A DNA stretch of 64,000 nucleotides, taken from Mucilaginibacter aurantiaciroseus (GTDB lineage Bacteria > Bacteroidota > Bacteroidia > Sphingobacteriales > Sphingobacteriaceae). Where the stretch lies: contig NZ_JAMXOF010000003.1 of assembly GCF_024055595.1 (NCBI RefSeq), forward strand, positions 434,001 to 498,000. The letters run 5' to 3'. Shown here piece by piece: positions 6,842 through 17,200 of this stretch. The notes below the pieces were generated by a model. The model was not told the DNA's origin, made no database searches, and was given only the letters and a program-made list of their open reading frames with translations. Position numbers and translations under genes: made by a program. How positions within the stretch are numbered: position 1 is the stretch's first letter; each line of letters starts with the position of its first letter.

Positions 6842-8521
6842 ATGGAACAAAGAGAGCTTTTAAAAATATTAAGCGATTTAAGATCACTACCAGCGGAAAC
6901 GGAGGTTGTAGAATTTAAGGAAGCTAAAAATGATTTTCATTTCGATAAAATTGGAAAATATTTTTCGGCATTGAGTAATGAAGCTAATCTTTATGGTAAA
7001 CCATATGCTTGGTTAGTCTTTGGTATAGAAAATAACACAAGAAAGATAGTATCCAGTAACTATAGAAGTACAAGTAGAGCCGCCTTAGATAGCTTAAAAG
7101 GGGAAATAGCGAATAAGACTACTAATAGGATAACATTGATTGACATACATGAATTACAAATAACGGAAGGTCGTGTTGTTATGTTTCAAATTCCAGCTGC
7201 GCCACAAGGAATTCCTATCGCATGGGAAGGACATTATTATGGGCGGGATGGCGAAGAATTATCTCCTTTGAACCTTGAAGAAATTGAACGAGTAAGGAAA
7301 CAAGTGCAACATATTGATTGGAGTGCCGGTATTTGCGATGGTGCTACAATCGATGATTTAGATACCCGTGCCATCGCGATGTCACGTGAGGTTTTTATAG
7401 TAAAGAATCCGCGTTTGACTAATGAGGTTAATCAGTGGGATGATGTTACCTTTTTAAATAAAGCAAAAATCACCATAAAGGGAAATATTACAAGAACAGC
7501 TATAATTCTTTTGGGGAAAACAGAGTCAGAACATTTTATTGCTCCGGCTATTTGTCGAATTACGTGGATATTAAAGAATAAGGAAAATATAGAACGCGAT
7601 TACGAACATTTTACTTGCCCTTTTTTAATTACTGTTAATGATGTTTACCATAAGATCAGAAATCTTAAGTATCGTTATATTAAAGATGGGACACTTTTTC
7701 CTGACGAAGTTGACCAATACGATCCGTTTAATATTCGAGAGGCTTTAAATAATTGTATTGCACATCAAGATTATGTTTTGGCAGGAAAAATTAGTGTAGT
7801 AGAGACCGAAGATGCACATTTAACCTTTACAAATCTTGGTGAATTTTTACCTGGTTCTATTGATAGTGTAATTGAAAGTGATGTACCACCCGGCTATTAT
7901 CGCAATAATTTTTTAGCCCAGGCAATGGTTAATCTAAATATGATCGATACTGTTGGTAGCGGTATAAAGCGTATGTTTCGTTTGCAAAAAGAGCGTTTTT
8001 TTCCTATGCCTGATTATGATATAACGAAAAGGCAAGTAAAAGCTACTTTAACAGGTAAAGTTTTAGATGTTGAATTTGCACGCGTTTTGGCAAAAAATCC
8101 TACATTAAGTTTAGAGGAAATTATCATGCTTGATAAGGTTCAGAAACGTAAGCCAATAACAGATACCGAAGCAAGAGTATTGAAAAATAAAGGACTTATT
8201 GAGGGAAAAAGGCCGCATTATTATATCTCAGTTAGCATTGCTCAATCTACAGGTCAAAAAGCTTCGTATACCAGACATAAGGCTTTTGATACGCAACAAT
8301 ATTTTGATTGGATAATTAAAGGAATCGCAGACCACGGCTCATTAGGGAGACAGGATATAAATGACTTGCTTTTGGGCAAGCTTTCAGACTTATACGATAA
8401 CAAGCAAAAGAATATTAAGATTAATAATATAATTGCCACTTTAAGACAAAAGGGAGTGATTAAGAATATAGGTACCGACTCTAAACCAAAGTGGGTTCTA
8501 ATTAAAGTAGTTGATAAATAA
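6842..8521 (+). CDS. AlbA_2 (Schlafen-type) domain protein with C-terminal winged helix
   Basis: 559 residues. The N-terminal AlbA_2 domain begins ETEVVEFKEAKNDFHFDKIGKYFSALSNEA and continues to the YYGRDGEELSPL strand (about residues 1-150). A central GHKL-like ATP-binding domain follows: FNIREALNNCIAHQDY ... LTFTNLGEFLPGS ... MVNLNMIDTVGSGIKRMF, as in RecG-like/ATP-binding AlbA_2 regulators. The C-terminus (about 490-555) is a winged-helix-like DNA-binding region ending in a short basic stretch. Single gene in AT-rich cargo just inside the element. Family members are called putative transcriptional regulators; several Schlafen-like proteins act in phage defence, so a defence role is possible but unproven. 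Confidence 0.75.
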   Translation: MEQRELLKILSDLRSLPAETEVVEFKEAKNDFHFDKIGKYFSALSNEANLYGKPYAWLVFGIENNTRKIVSSNYRSTSRAALDSLKGEIANKTTNRITLIDIHELQITEGRVVMFQIPAAPQGIPIAWEGHYYGRDGEELSPLNLEEIERVRKQVQHIDWSAGICDGATIDDLDTRAIAMSREVFIVKNPRLTNEVNQWDDVTFLNKAKITIKGNITRTAIILLGKTESEHFIAPAICRITWILKNKENIERDYEHFTCPFLITVNDVYHKIRNLKYRYIKDGTLFPDEVDQYDPFNIREALNNCIAHQDYVLAGKISVVETEDAHLTFTNLGEFLPGSIDSVIESDVPPGYYRNNFLAQAMVNLNMIDTVGSGIKRMFRLQKERFFPMPDYDITKRQVKATLTGKVLDVEFARVLAKNPTLSLEEIIMLDKVQKRKPITDTEARVLKNKGLIEGKRPHYYISVSIAQSTGQKASYTRHKAFDTQQYFDWIIKGIADHGSLGRQDINDLLLGKLSDLYDNKQKNIKINNIIATLRQKGVIKNIGTDSKPKWVLIKVVDK

Positions 8522-8986
8522 CAGTTATTAGAGATGCTATTAGAGAAACATGAGTAGAAGCATAATAGTCAAGCTGTTATCTCTAATAGATATAGAGATA
8601 AGGCATTGGTTTAATTAGATAGGTATTAGAACAAGTAACTGGAACAAGAGGACTTAGATAAATTAAAGAAGAAAAATCAGATCTTTCAATTAAGCGATTA
8701 CAGCGCTTTTTATAGCTTTTCAAAAAAGACTAAATCAGTTGTGGTAAAAAGTGCAACAACTCGAAAAATTCGAACAGTTCAAAGAATTGGTATTACCGTC
8801 ACAGCGTCTGAATATACCACCCCATATTTACCGCTTAAGCAACAAACAGCGCGAGCCGGGTAAATAGTCAAGGCCGGGCCACCGTTAAAAAACAAAATAA
8901 AAATGGCCCGCTCTGCATGGCCTTTACTTTTTATCCCGGCGGTAGGCTATCTTCGCGGATCTGGTGAATATGGAATTAGGTTTTTG
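8522..8986. other. Gene-poor interval with possible gene remnant
   Basis: No full gene seen. A plus-strand frame in the middle (about 8747-8863) reads QQLEKFEQFKELVLPSQR then ends in NKQREPGK before a stop, which looks like a coding remnant. The segment after about 8850 is more GC-rich and contains short GGCC-rich repeats (AATGGCCCGC ... CATGGCC). It lies between convergent genes; no clean terminator hairpin was found. Confidence 0.35.
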
Positions 8987-10378
8987 TTATTCGTTATAAA
9001 ATTCAACTGAAATCCATTCATCTGCTTCGTACATTTTTATTGCACTTTGCACATGCTCAACTATCCAATCACCTTCCAATAGTTCAAATATTATCTTTTT
9101 TCCAAACCTCTCCGCTTCATTTTTCAATTTTTCCATAAACATATAAGCAAAGCTTACATATATCCCGTATTCAACGAATCTTATCCTATATTCAGTACAC
9201 GAACCATCAATAACAATTTCCTTAGTCAAATAGGGTTTCATTACATTAAAAGACACATAAAGTGTACAAATTTCTTTATCAGATAGCTCATTAAAAATAA
9301 ACTCATAAGTATTTAAACCATCAATGCACTGAGCTTTGTAAGAAAACTTGTCGCCAAAATCCCTATTGAACTTTTTTGCTGTAATTATTCCGCCTCGACC
9401 AATAATACCTTCAGGGGGATTAAAAAGGTCAAAGAAGTTTCCATCTTCGCAAATAAGTACCCTATTTTTTGTAATTTCAATAGATTGGTTTTTCGCGTTA
9501 CCCTTAGAAGGGTCTAATCCGTTATTGAGAAGCTCCCTCATAAGCCTCAAAAATTCACCTTTTATTTTAGCGGAAGTTTTAAGATATGTATTAAGTGCTA
9601 AAATAAATTCGTCCCAGTCGAAATCCTCCTGGCCACAATAATCAAATCTTTTGTATAAGTATTGTTCTTTTAAAGCAGTAGCTAATGGATAACTACCGAG
9701 ACTTTTAATCTGTAAAAATGGGTTTTGTTCGTACGAAGGATTGTCAACAAAAAAAGCATTTATTTTGCTAAATATTGTGTTTATATCCAAGTAAGCATCT
9801 TTGTTATAGCTTTGCAAATCCGCTAAAATTTTAATTAAAAATCCGGTGAACCTTCCGTTCCCCATCGTGGTCGATTCTTTTGATTTTTGATCAATTGAAG
9901 CAGCACAAAGAATACTATAACCCGTAGAAGATTTTTCTGCCTGAATAAGTTCAATCGCTGACCGCTCAATATCTTCCAAGCCGGCTCCAGAATGGCAGCT
10001 ATCGAAAAAAAGTACTTTCGATCTAGGATGTAACTCATCCAATTTTGACATAATCTCAAAAATTGATTTATTTTCCTTTTTAAAAACTATGGTGGTTTGG
10101 TCGGCTTTGAGACCATGGCCTGCAAAATAAAAAAATATGTCATCTATACCCGCTAAGAACTCTGATTTGAATGTTTCGATTATACTGCAAAACTCTGCCC
10201 AAGGGTCACTTACAGGTTTCTTTGTTGTACTTGTTACTAGTTTTAAATTACCTTCTTTTACATTACAAAAATTATGGAATGCCACACTAATATCCTCTGC
10301 ATCTTTTTCACAAAACGACAATTCTCTCAAGTTGGGATAGTCATTAATCCCTACCAATATGGAAAACCTTTTACTCAT
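8987..10378 (-). CDS. Caspase-like (peptidase C14) protease with GHKL-ATPase-like C-terminal region
   Basis: 463 residues. The N-terminal caspase fold runs from FSILVGINDYPNL; the catalytic His is in YFAGHG (H88) and the catalytic Cys in FFDSCHSG (C128), both intact. The C-terminal half contains LMRELLNNGLDPSKGN (about 279-294), DGNFFDL and IIGRGGI, resembling the N box, the DxG-type G1 box and the glycine lid of GHKL ATPases. This second call is by pattern and less certain. It is the last gene of the minus-strand run that begins with the PLD-helicase at 21267, 93 bp after mcrC. Bacterial caspase-like proteases often kill or silence the host cell when a defence sensor is triggered, so this is the likely effector of the operon. 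Confidence 0.82.
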   Translation of the reverse strand: MSKRFSILVGINDYPNLRELSFCEKDAEDISVAFHNFCNVKEGNLKLVTSTTKKPVSDPWAEFCSIIETFKSEFLAGIDDIFFYFAGHGLKADQTTIVFKKENKSIFEIMSKLDELHPRSKVLFFDSCHSGAGLEDIERSAIELIQAEKSSTGYSILCAASIDQKSKESTTMGNGRFTGFLIKILADLQSYNKDAYLDINTIFSKINAFFVDNPSYEQNPFLQIKSLGSYPLATALKEQYLYKRFDYCGQEDFDWDEFILALNTYLKTSAKIKGEFLRLMRELLNNGLDPSKGNAKNQSIEITKNRVLICEDGNFFDLFNPPEGIIGRGGIITAKKFNRDFGDKFSYKAQCIDGLNTYEFIFNELSDKEICTLYVSFNVMKPYLTKEIVIDGSCTEYRIRFVEYGIYVSFAYMFMEKLKNEAERFGKKIIFELLEGDWIVEHVQSAIKMYEADEWISVEFYNE

Positions 10379-10471
10379 TAGCTTATCCTCTTTATATCAA
10401 CAACTTAACTCTTTATTGATTTCAACTTACTTTTTTGTGCAAAACCTATTATTTAATTTAGTAGCCTATTA

Positions 10472-11722
10472 TTAAAGAATGGCGCTTATTCTATTTGATA
10501 TAGTTTTTTGCCATTCATAAATAAGTGAAGAGGTGTCCATTGCAATTCTCAAAACCGAACAGGGATAGTTATTGCCACCGTCAACCTCGCTAAAAAAATA
10601 GCCACTTATAAACTCATCGCTGTTTCCGGGGAAACATAGTATGGTATGGTCAGATTTAAAATATTTTGTGTAAGCATACATTTGCTGTAAATCGCCATAT
10701 CCAGGTTTGTTGTTATTTGGCAACTTCCATTTTGTATCCAATACGTATCTACATTCATTTTTGATGATTACAACGTCGGGTTTTATATTAACAGCACGTT
10801 TACCGGTCAATTTCCAATATGCCTTTTTAAGTTGAGGTTCAACTTTACCTTCTTTAAAGTACTTTTGTAAGCTCACATATACAAACCTTTCCCATAGCAA
10901 ATTCATGTCAAACATTAAAGCTAAAACATGATTTCTACCTGAATTTATATCAGGATGGTAGTTTAGCAGTAACAATCGAGAAATCAATAATGCCTGGCGA
11001 TAGGATTCGTTTTTCCTATTATAAACCACATTGGTAAATAAATCCTCGGAAGCCTTTATATCCGGCATTTCAGGAAAATTAAGTAGTATAGTGTTTACTT
11101 TGCTTTGTAAAATTGAAGTAGTAGCAACAGTTCTAATTAATTGAAGTGTTTTATAAAGTATTTGATTTAAAACATGTTGATGGTCATAAACCGTGTACTT
11201 TACAAAAAACCGTTCTTTGTGGATGATGTTTTTCGATATATGTTTTGAGAATACGATTTTACCTTTTAGGGCTGTACAATTTGCTTCGTTCTTTCGGTAT
11301 TTTTTAATTAGTCCCTGATGAATTAACTTTTCAACTTGAATAAGGAAAGCTTCAATATATAGATCAAGAATGCTATTTTTTTTTATTTTGAGGTTGGTTT
11401 CGCTACTTACAGACACTTCGAATGTACCGACCTTTTTCAGCATATCGATCAATATCTTTTTCCAATGGTCTTTGTTTTCATCGCTTCCTCTATCAATCTT
11501 TGGCAATACTTCAATAGTTAGTTGCCCAACTTGCAATACACCAACATACTCGCAAAACTTAACCCCGTTATGAATCAAGTTAAAGTAAGGTACACCTTCG
11601 TTGCCGCTAAATTTTTGTAAAGCTTCAAGTTGAGTTGGCGTGATTTTACATTGCCCCTTATCGTTGGTACGAATGGCTTCATGCTCAAAAACCGTGATGA
11701 TATTCTTATTCGGGTTTTTCAA
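10472..11722 (-). CDS. mcrC: McrC-like nuclease subunit of an McrBC-type restriction system
   Basis: 416 residues. The N-terminal part (TVFEHEAIR ... YFNLIHNGVKFCEYVGVLQVGQLTIEVLPKI) is the McrC adaptor domain that contacts the McrB hexamer. The C-terminal PD-(D/E)xK nuclease core shows KPDVVI and YVLDTKWK (about residues 315-333), the Asp and D-x-K catalytic residues. Its start overlaps mcrB by 17 bp, so the pair is coupled. With McrB it should cut DNA carrying modified bases in a GTP-dependent way. Confidence 0.92.
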   Translation of the reverse strand: MKNPNKNIITVFEHEAIRTNDKGQCKITPTQLEALQKFSGNEGVPYFNLIHNGVKFCEYVGVLQVGQLTIEVLPKIDRGSDENKDHWKKILIDMLKKVGTFEVSVSSETNLKIKKNSILDLYIEAFLIQVEKLIHQGLIKKYRKNEANCTALKGKIVFSKHISKNIIHKERFFVKYTVYDHQHVLNQILYKTLQLIRTVATTSILQSKVNTILLNFPEMPDIKASEDLFTNVVYNRKNESYRQALLISRLLLLNYHPDINSGRNHVLALMFDMNLLWERFVYVSLQKYFKEGKVEPQLKKAYWKLTGKRAVNIKPDVVIIKNECRYVLDTKWKLPNNNKPGYGDLQQMYAYTKYFKSDHTILCFPGNSDEFISGYFFSEVDGGNNYPCSVLRIAMDTSSLIYEWQKTISNRISAIL

Positions 11723-13307
11723 CTTTGTTGTTAAGTAAAAGATTTAAAGCTTTTTGGAAATCAACTTTTTCATTTTTGCTATTTATATCAATATCAAAAG
11801 GTTGTTTTAGCCTGTGGTCTAATATTTCGTACACATCCTTATCTGGGATAGCATCCGGGTCATGGTCCCATTGTGCAAAATCATCTTCGGCATGTTGCTT
11901 AACCCTAATAAAGCCTTTTCCTAAAACTAAGCCTATCTTACCAAAATCCCCGTAAAAATACTCCTGAAGTAGTGGAATGATTTTATTATATATAACCTCC
12001 ATTAGGTCATCTAAACTACATACGGACATAAAATAAGAATGGCCGATAGTATGATCTGGAGACAGCAGCTTTTCCAAACGATTATTGATCTTTCTTAAAA
12101 TTAATTCCAGATTCCAACCGGTAAAACTTAGCCCATTAAAAACAGTACTCCCCAATTTATTATCATACATTTTGTTCCAGAGAGTATCCTTGTTTTCATC
12201 TGACATGCTTATTAAACTTTCAGCCTCCAAAAGTTCGAACAGATTTTTTTCATCCGAATAAAATGGTTCATCTTTCCATTCTTCCGTTTTTTCATAATTC
12301 CACCATAATTGCCAAACCAGTTGTTGAGGTGATAACAGTTCTGGCCTTGAGGGCATTTCGATAAAGCTAAAACGGCGTCTTAGTGCCGTGTCTAAAGCTT
12401 CAACACTTCTATCTGCGGTATTCATTGTGCCTATCAAATAGAGATTGGGAGGGACTGAAAATTGTTCTTTAGAATAAGGCAACGTTACTTCCAACGATTC
12501 ATTTTGACCGGCACGCTTGTCTTTTTCAATTAGTGTTATTAATTCACCGAAAATTTGGGATACATTACCACGATTAATTTCATCCACAATCAAGACATAG
12601 TTTTTATTCTTTTTATTGTCTACGTGATTTTTAAGCTTCTTAGCTATTTTGTAATCCTTAAAAGCTTTTAAAACCGCCCAATAATATGTGTGCGCCACGC
12701 CCTTTACGGCGCTTCTAATATCTTCTACAACATTATTAATATTTTCAACTGATTGAAAATGAGCATCTAATATTAATAACTTATCTTTTGATACGGTATA
12801 ATTTCTATAAGGCTGGTCGCTTATAACAGGAGAAGCATAAATCAATTCATCGTCCGCAATATTGTGAATGATAACATCTGTACCTGATTTGCTTTTTAAA
12901 ACAACCTTTCCGTCAGTTTCCATTTTTAAGGAAAGCTCTTGAAGGAAGTCTGAGTAAGTTTTGTTTTGTAAAGGAACCTCAACCCCTTGTAATGCTCTGT
13001 TAGCGTCTTCGCAAATTCTTTTAAACAATCCAGGCACAACGTCGTAAGTCACATCGTTAGTTTCAGAACTTGGTTTTAGGGGCTTTAAACCTTCAATAAA
13101 ATCTTCGTATGACAAACTTTGATGAAAGGTGCAAAACACAATTCGTCCATCTTTTACAAAATCATCAAAATCTCTTTTTATGGCAGCCCGGCTTCTGTTT
13201 TCAACCTCAACGCCTAAAATCTCCAACGACTTATTTATTGTGTGAAATGTTTTACCAGTACCCGGTGGCCCATAAAGTATTTGATTGAGGGGAATATGTT
13301 CAAACAT
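11706..13307 (-). CDS. mcrB: McrB-like AAA+ GTPase, lacking its usual N-terminal DNA-binding domain
   Basis: 533 residues. The Walker A motif GPPGTGKT lies at residues 13-20, so the protein begins almost directly with the AAA+ core. Other motifs: LIVDEINRGN with Walker B, and the McrB family signature GTMNTADRSVEALDTALRRRF. In most McrB proteins a specificity domain of 100-200 residues precedes Walker A; here that role may be played by the separate gene 13344-13724, 36 bp upstream. It forms the GTP-driven motor that activates McrC. Confidence 0.92.
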   Translation of the reverse strand: MFEHIPLNQILYGPPGTGKTFHTINKSLEILGVEVENRSRAAIKRDFDDFVKDGRIVFCTFHQSLSYEDFIEGLKPLKPSSETNDVTYDVVPGLFKRICEDANRALQGVEVPLQNKTYSDFLQELSLKMETDGKVVLKSKSGTDVIIHNIADDELIYASPVISDQPYRNYTVSKDKLLILDAHFQSVENINNVVEDIRSAVKGVAHTYYWAVLKAFKDYKIAKKLKNHVDNKKNKNYVLIVDEINRGNVSQIFGELITLIEKDKRAGQNESLEVTLPYSKEQFSVPPNLYLIGTMNTADRSVEALDTALRRRFSFIEMPSRPELLSPQQLVWQLWWNYEKTEEWKDEPFYSDEKNLFELLEAESLISMSDENKDTLWNKMYDNKLGSTVFNGLSFTGWNLELILRKINNRLEKLLSPDHTIGHSYFMSVCSLDDLMEVIYNKIIPLLQEYFYGDFGKIGLVLGKGFIRVKQHAEDDFAQWDHDPDAIPDKDVYEILDHRLKQPFDIDINSKNEKVDFQKALNLLLNNKVEKPE

Positions 13308-13343
13308 ATTACTATCTGATAAAGGGGGCGGTTCGGTAATATT

Positions 13344-13724
13344 TTAATTAAGGCCAAATATATCTTTAAGGTTATCCGTTTTATGAACCTCACTAATGGT
13401 TGATCTATATGCACCTTTTCCATCTAATTTATATTTCACAAAATCCTTTTCCCACTCCACTTTTAATGAACGGCCGTCTTTAGGATTGTTTACCACAGTC
13501 CCTATGTTATGAACTTCTAAAACAGAAACGGTTTTTCCATTAACTTTTCGGGTGTACGCTGTCTTTGCTGCCAGACGGGAGCCAATTGCAACATTATTAA
13601 TTTTACCAACGTTTTTACCGTCGTTATCATCTTCCCAAATGCCGTCTTTAATAAAGCGAGGTAATTGGCTTTCCGAGTTATTTCCCCAAGAAAAGCCTAC
13701 GCAATAATATTTTGTGTTACTCAC
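13344..13724 (-). CDS. Stand-alone McrB-type N-terminal specificity module
   Basis: 126 residues: YYCVGFSWGNNSESQLPRFIKDGIWEDDND ... IGSRLAAKTAYTRK ... SVLEVHNIGTVVNNPKDGRSLKVEWEKDF. This pattern (W-x-N, F-x-x-x-G-I-W, iGd-iAiKs, G-x-V-x-x-N, G-x-x-L-x-V-x-W) is what precedes the AAA+ domain in many larger McrB-like proteins, where it is thought to read the DNA. It stands directly upstream of an mcrB that lacks such a domain. The likely role is target recognition in trans. Domain identity is from memory of the family, not from a search. Confidence 0.68.
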   Translation of the reverse strand: MSNTKYYCVGFSWGNNSESQLPRFIKDGIWEDDNDGKNVGKINNVAIGSRLAAKTAYTRKVNGKTVSVLEVHNIGTVVNNPKDGRSLKVEWEKDFVKYKLDGKGAYRSTISEVHKTDNLKDIFGLN

Positions 13725-13772
13725 GATCTTATGTTTTACTGTGATAAAGTCCGGTTAATATTTTTCTTCAAG

Positions 13773-14210
13773 TTATCCCCACTTCTGTTTAATATAAGCA
13801 ACTGTTTCTTCAGCGTCTAACTCCACTGTGCTGCCGTTTCGGCGGATGTAAAATTGCTTACGGTTATTATCGGTCTTGTTTTTCATAAATACGTGAGTGC
13901 TTGATGTACTCACATCAATTATTGCAACAGCTTTATTCTCTATAAAAGCAAAATCTAATTTGATATTTGACATCAAAGCGTTGCCAAAAGCGTGACCGGT
14001 TATATTATCAAAGTGCTTTACCCATTCGTCTTGATAGTTTTTGTTTTTGCCAAAAGTCGAGTAATCATGTTCTAAACCTAAGATATTTCCATCATCTTCG
14101 ACACCGACCAATAAAGTACCACCATCACTATTTAAAAATGCTGCAATTGTTTTTAATACACCATGCTCGATGGTTTGTGGAGGCCATTTCTTTTTTAAAC
14201 AGTAGCGCAA
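13773..14210 (-). CDS. AlbA_2-domain protein, probably N-terminally broken
   Basis: About 145 residues: LRYCLKKKWPPQTIEHGVLKTIAAFLNSDGGTLLVGVEDDGNILG ... FYIRRNGSTVELDAEETVAYIKQKW, a complete AlbA_2 core. No ATG is present; the only near start is a TTG at 14208-14210. The open frame runs further back to a TAG near 14236 and reads KSTLRYCL. The methylase just upstream ends ELIELGENI, and ELIxxGEN followed by a charged EFKS-type strand is how AlbA_2 domains normally begin. So methylase tail and this gene look like the two halves of one fused protein broken by a small deletion or frameshift near 14218-14230. Confidence 0.6.
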   Translation of the reverse strand: MRYCLKKKWPPQTIEHGVLKTIAAFLNSDGGTLLVGVEDDGNILGLEHDYSTFGKNKNYQDEWVKHFDNITGHAFGNALMSNIKLDFAFIENKAVAIIDVSTSSTHVFMKNKTDNNRKQFYIRRNGSTVELDAEETVAYIKQKWG

Positions 14211-14217
14211 AGTGCTT

Positions 14218-17200
14218 TTATATGTTTTCCCCTAATTCAATAAGTTCACGTACACGCTTAGCATACAGGCTTTCGTTTGCGATTTCCTCGGCTAATTTCT
14301 CAACAATTTCATCTTGGCTAACCATGTCCGCATATTTAGCCATTTTGGGGTAGCGACGTGCATACCACGTTTCTACTTCATTTATATCGGCTTTGTTCAA
14401 TCCATACGCATCATAAACTAAAGCGTCTATTTTCTTTTGCTCATTACCTTGATAATCATAGCGAAGACTTGCATTCTGCTTGTTTATAATCGAATTAAGT
14501 AAGTCAAGAAAATTGATTTCTTTAATATTCAGTGGTGTTTCTTTTAACTCGTCTACTTGAGTGTGGATAGTATGGCCTAAAAAATTCTTGAGCAAGTACT
14601 TATTTAATTTTGAGCATAACACGCCGATGTAATTTTCAGGACTAAAATCTTTGGAGAAGAAAATTGTTGATCCTTCTGTATCGTATACTGAGTGTGAACT
14701 TAATCTAAAAGTTGGGGCATAAACTCCGGTTCTTGAAAATGAAACTCCAGGTTTAAAATAGGTATCTCTACTTCTGATAACCGCACAAGTAGTGCTTTTG
14801 TATCTTTCTGTAATCTTTTTTGACTCCTTATATTCTTTGATTCTTTGGGCAATAGTATATGTTTCTAATCTTTTAATCGCTTGGGTACTCCAATCAATAA
14901 AATAATTTGTTGGTACATAATAATTCGGTAACCACCCAGTATCAGTGTCACTCTCTCCCCCTTTATCATAAGGCACAATATATTTACCATCAACCCAGCG
15001 ATCTATGTCAAATTCAGGCTCGTCTTTACTTTTATGAAAGCCTTTCTCCACAATTTTTAACCGAATCTTTTCATTCTTACCAATATTTCTTATATCGGAA
15101 TTAGTTAATAAATAGTTACTGAATTGATTAATGTCTTTATAAGAACCACGAGCGTCCGGGCTTTGGTAGATATAATAATGATTGTCTCCAGTCGCTAGGC
15201 CTTGTTTAATTTCGGCGATATCTCCAAATCTAACGAGCTCAATTTGTTTATCATTAACCTGCACTAATCGAACGTTTAACCCTTCTACAGTGCCTTCATT
15301 CTGTTTCTTTATGGGACATGTAGTATCATTCATCAAAGTAAATAATTTAGGGCTTGCTACAAAAATTGGGTGATTAGTATTAATACTAATCAATTGCTGC
15401 GGATATTGATATACAGCAAAGTCAAGGGTATAAATTCCAATATATTTCTCTAGATTAAATAAAGTATCTCTAAATTCTGGTAATCTTTTTTGTGGACTTA
15501 AATTAGTCAGGTCGGCAGCAATTAAAAGAGACTTCTCATTTTTGGCTGAATTGCTTTGAATATAAATACATGTATTTACCATTGCGCCAAAAGTATCGGC
15601 AGGCAACCGTATAATTTTGTGTAATTGTTTTTCTAAAACTAGTTCCCTTAAGGGTAAATGACTCTTAATAGTTAACCAGGTATCGCTTACAATAAATGTA
15701 CAAGTCCCATTAGGTTTTAAAAGATGTTTTATAGCATGAGCCATGAAAATACCATAACTATCTTTACTGGCAAGTTCGTATTGGTTTTTTAATTCGTCTG
15801 AAAAAGAAACACCATATGGTGGGTTGCCAATGACAATATCAAATCCGCCATTATCAAAAACATCTTTAAAAAACAGGTGCCACAAAAAATATGGGCGCTC
15901 TGTTTGATTAACTATTTGGTGCAAACGATGATCTATTCGGTCTAAATCGACAAGCTTATTTTGCCATAATGCCAAACTGTTAGCCTCTTTTCCGGAGGCG
16001 AAACGTTCTAATTGTATGTCGGTTTTTAAATTTGATTTTGCCAGATCGTAAACCTTTTGAGCGGTTTGTTCCTTTTCGAGCAATATCATTCTGTACTCAG
16101 CACAACGCTCCTCAATGTGCTTCAAAACATCATTATCTATTTCATTATGCTTTTTGCGCTTCTCATCACTATCGTCAATCTTAAAAAAATCGCGCACTTT
16201 TTCTTCTAAAGCTTCAGTATCAAAAGGCGCAGAATTAATAGTAAGTTGGGCATTTTTGATGTTACCAAATAAGTCCCTTTCCGGCTCAAAAACTTTAATG
16301 TTTTTCGCTTTTGTTTTTACTTTGGAAAGATCAATATTTTCGAAACTTTCCATCATACTATCGCCCTGCATAATTTTGTAGTCCAGGTTCGGTAATGGGC
16401 TTGGTTCTTCCTCATCTACAATCAAAGAGAGCCAAAATCGCAATCTTGCTATATCAACTGCGCCACTATCTATATCAACGCCATAGATGTTATTGCGCAT
16501 GATATTTAGCTTCTCGTTACGGTAGCTAAAATTTTTCTGTTTGCTTAAATGGGGGAATATTTCTTTACGGATGCGCAATATTTCAAAAAGGATGCCTAAA
16601 GGAAAAGCGCCTGATCCTATAGCTGGATCGCATATTTTAACTCTATCCAATTGGCGCTGAATATCATCTGCGTGGGTCTTTATAAGTCCAGGCGTATCCG
16701 CATTTGTTTGTTTAATAAAGCTGTCTAAAACTTTAATCTCTTCAGCATTTAACTTATCGCTCAGTTGCTTTTGCAAATAAAGGCTCAAGCTCTCTTTGCA
16801 CATGTAATGCACTACTTCTTTAGGCGTATAAAAGGCCCCTGTTCTTTTACGGTTTTCCTCCAATAGGTTTTCAAATATCAAACCTAACATCTCCGGGTCA
16901 ATACCTATATCTAAATCGTCGGGGCTATTTTCATCGATGGTGAAATTATAGTTATTGAAAAACAGGAATAAGTCTTCAAAAAGTTGCGGCTCAAACTTTA
17001 TTTCCGTGGTTTCATTGGTGATCTTATCGAACAACCCCCCATTTAAAAACGGCACTTTGGTGCCTGTAAGTTTAAATAAATTGTCTGCTCGCTTTTTATT
17101 TAGCGTTTCAAAAAACAATGGAACAAGTGATTGTTCGTAAAATGAGTTCTTGTCTTCACAGTCGTTAAAAAGTTTCGATACAAAATCACGCTCCCCATTT

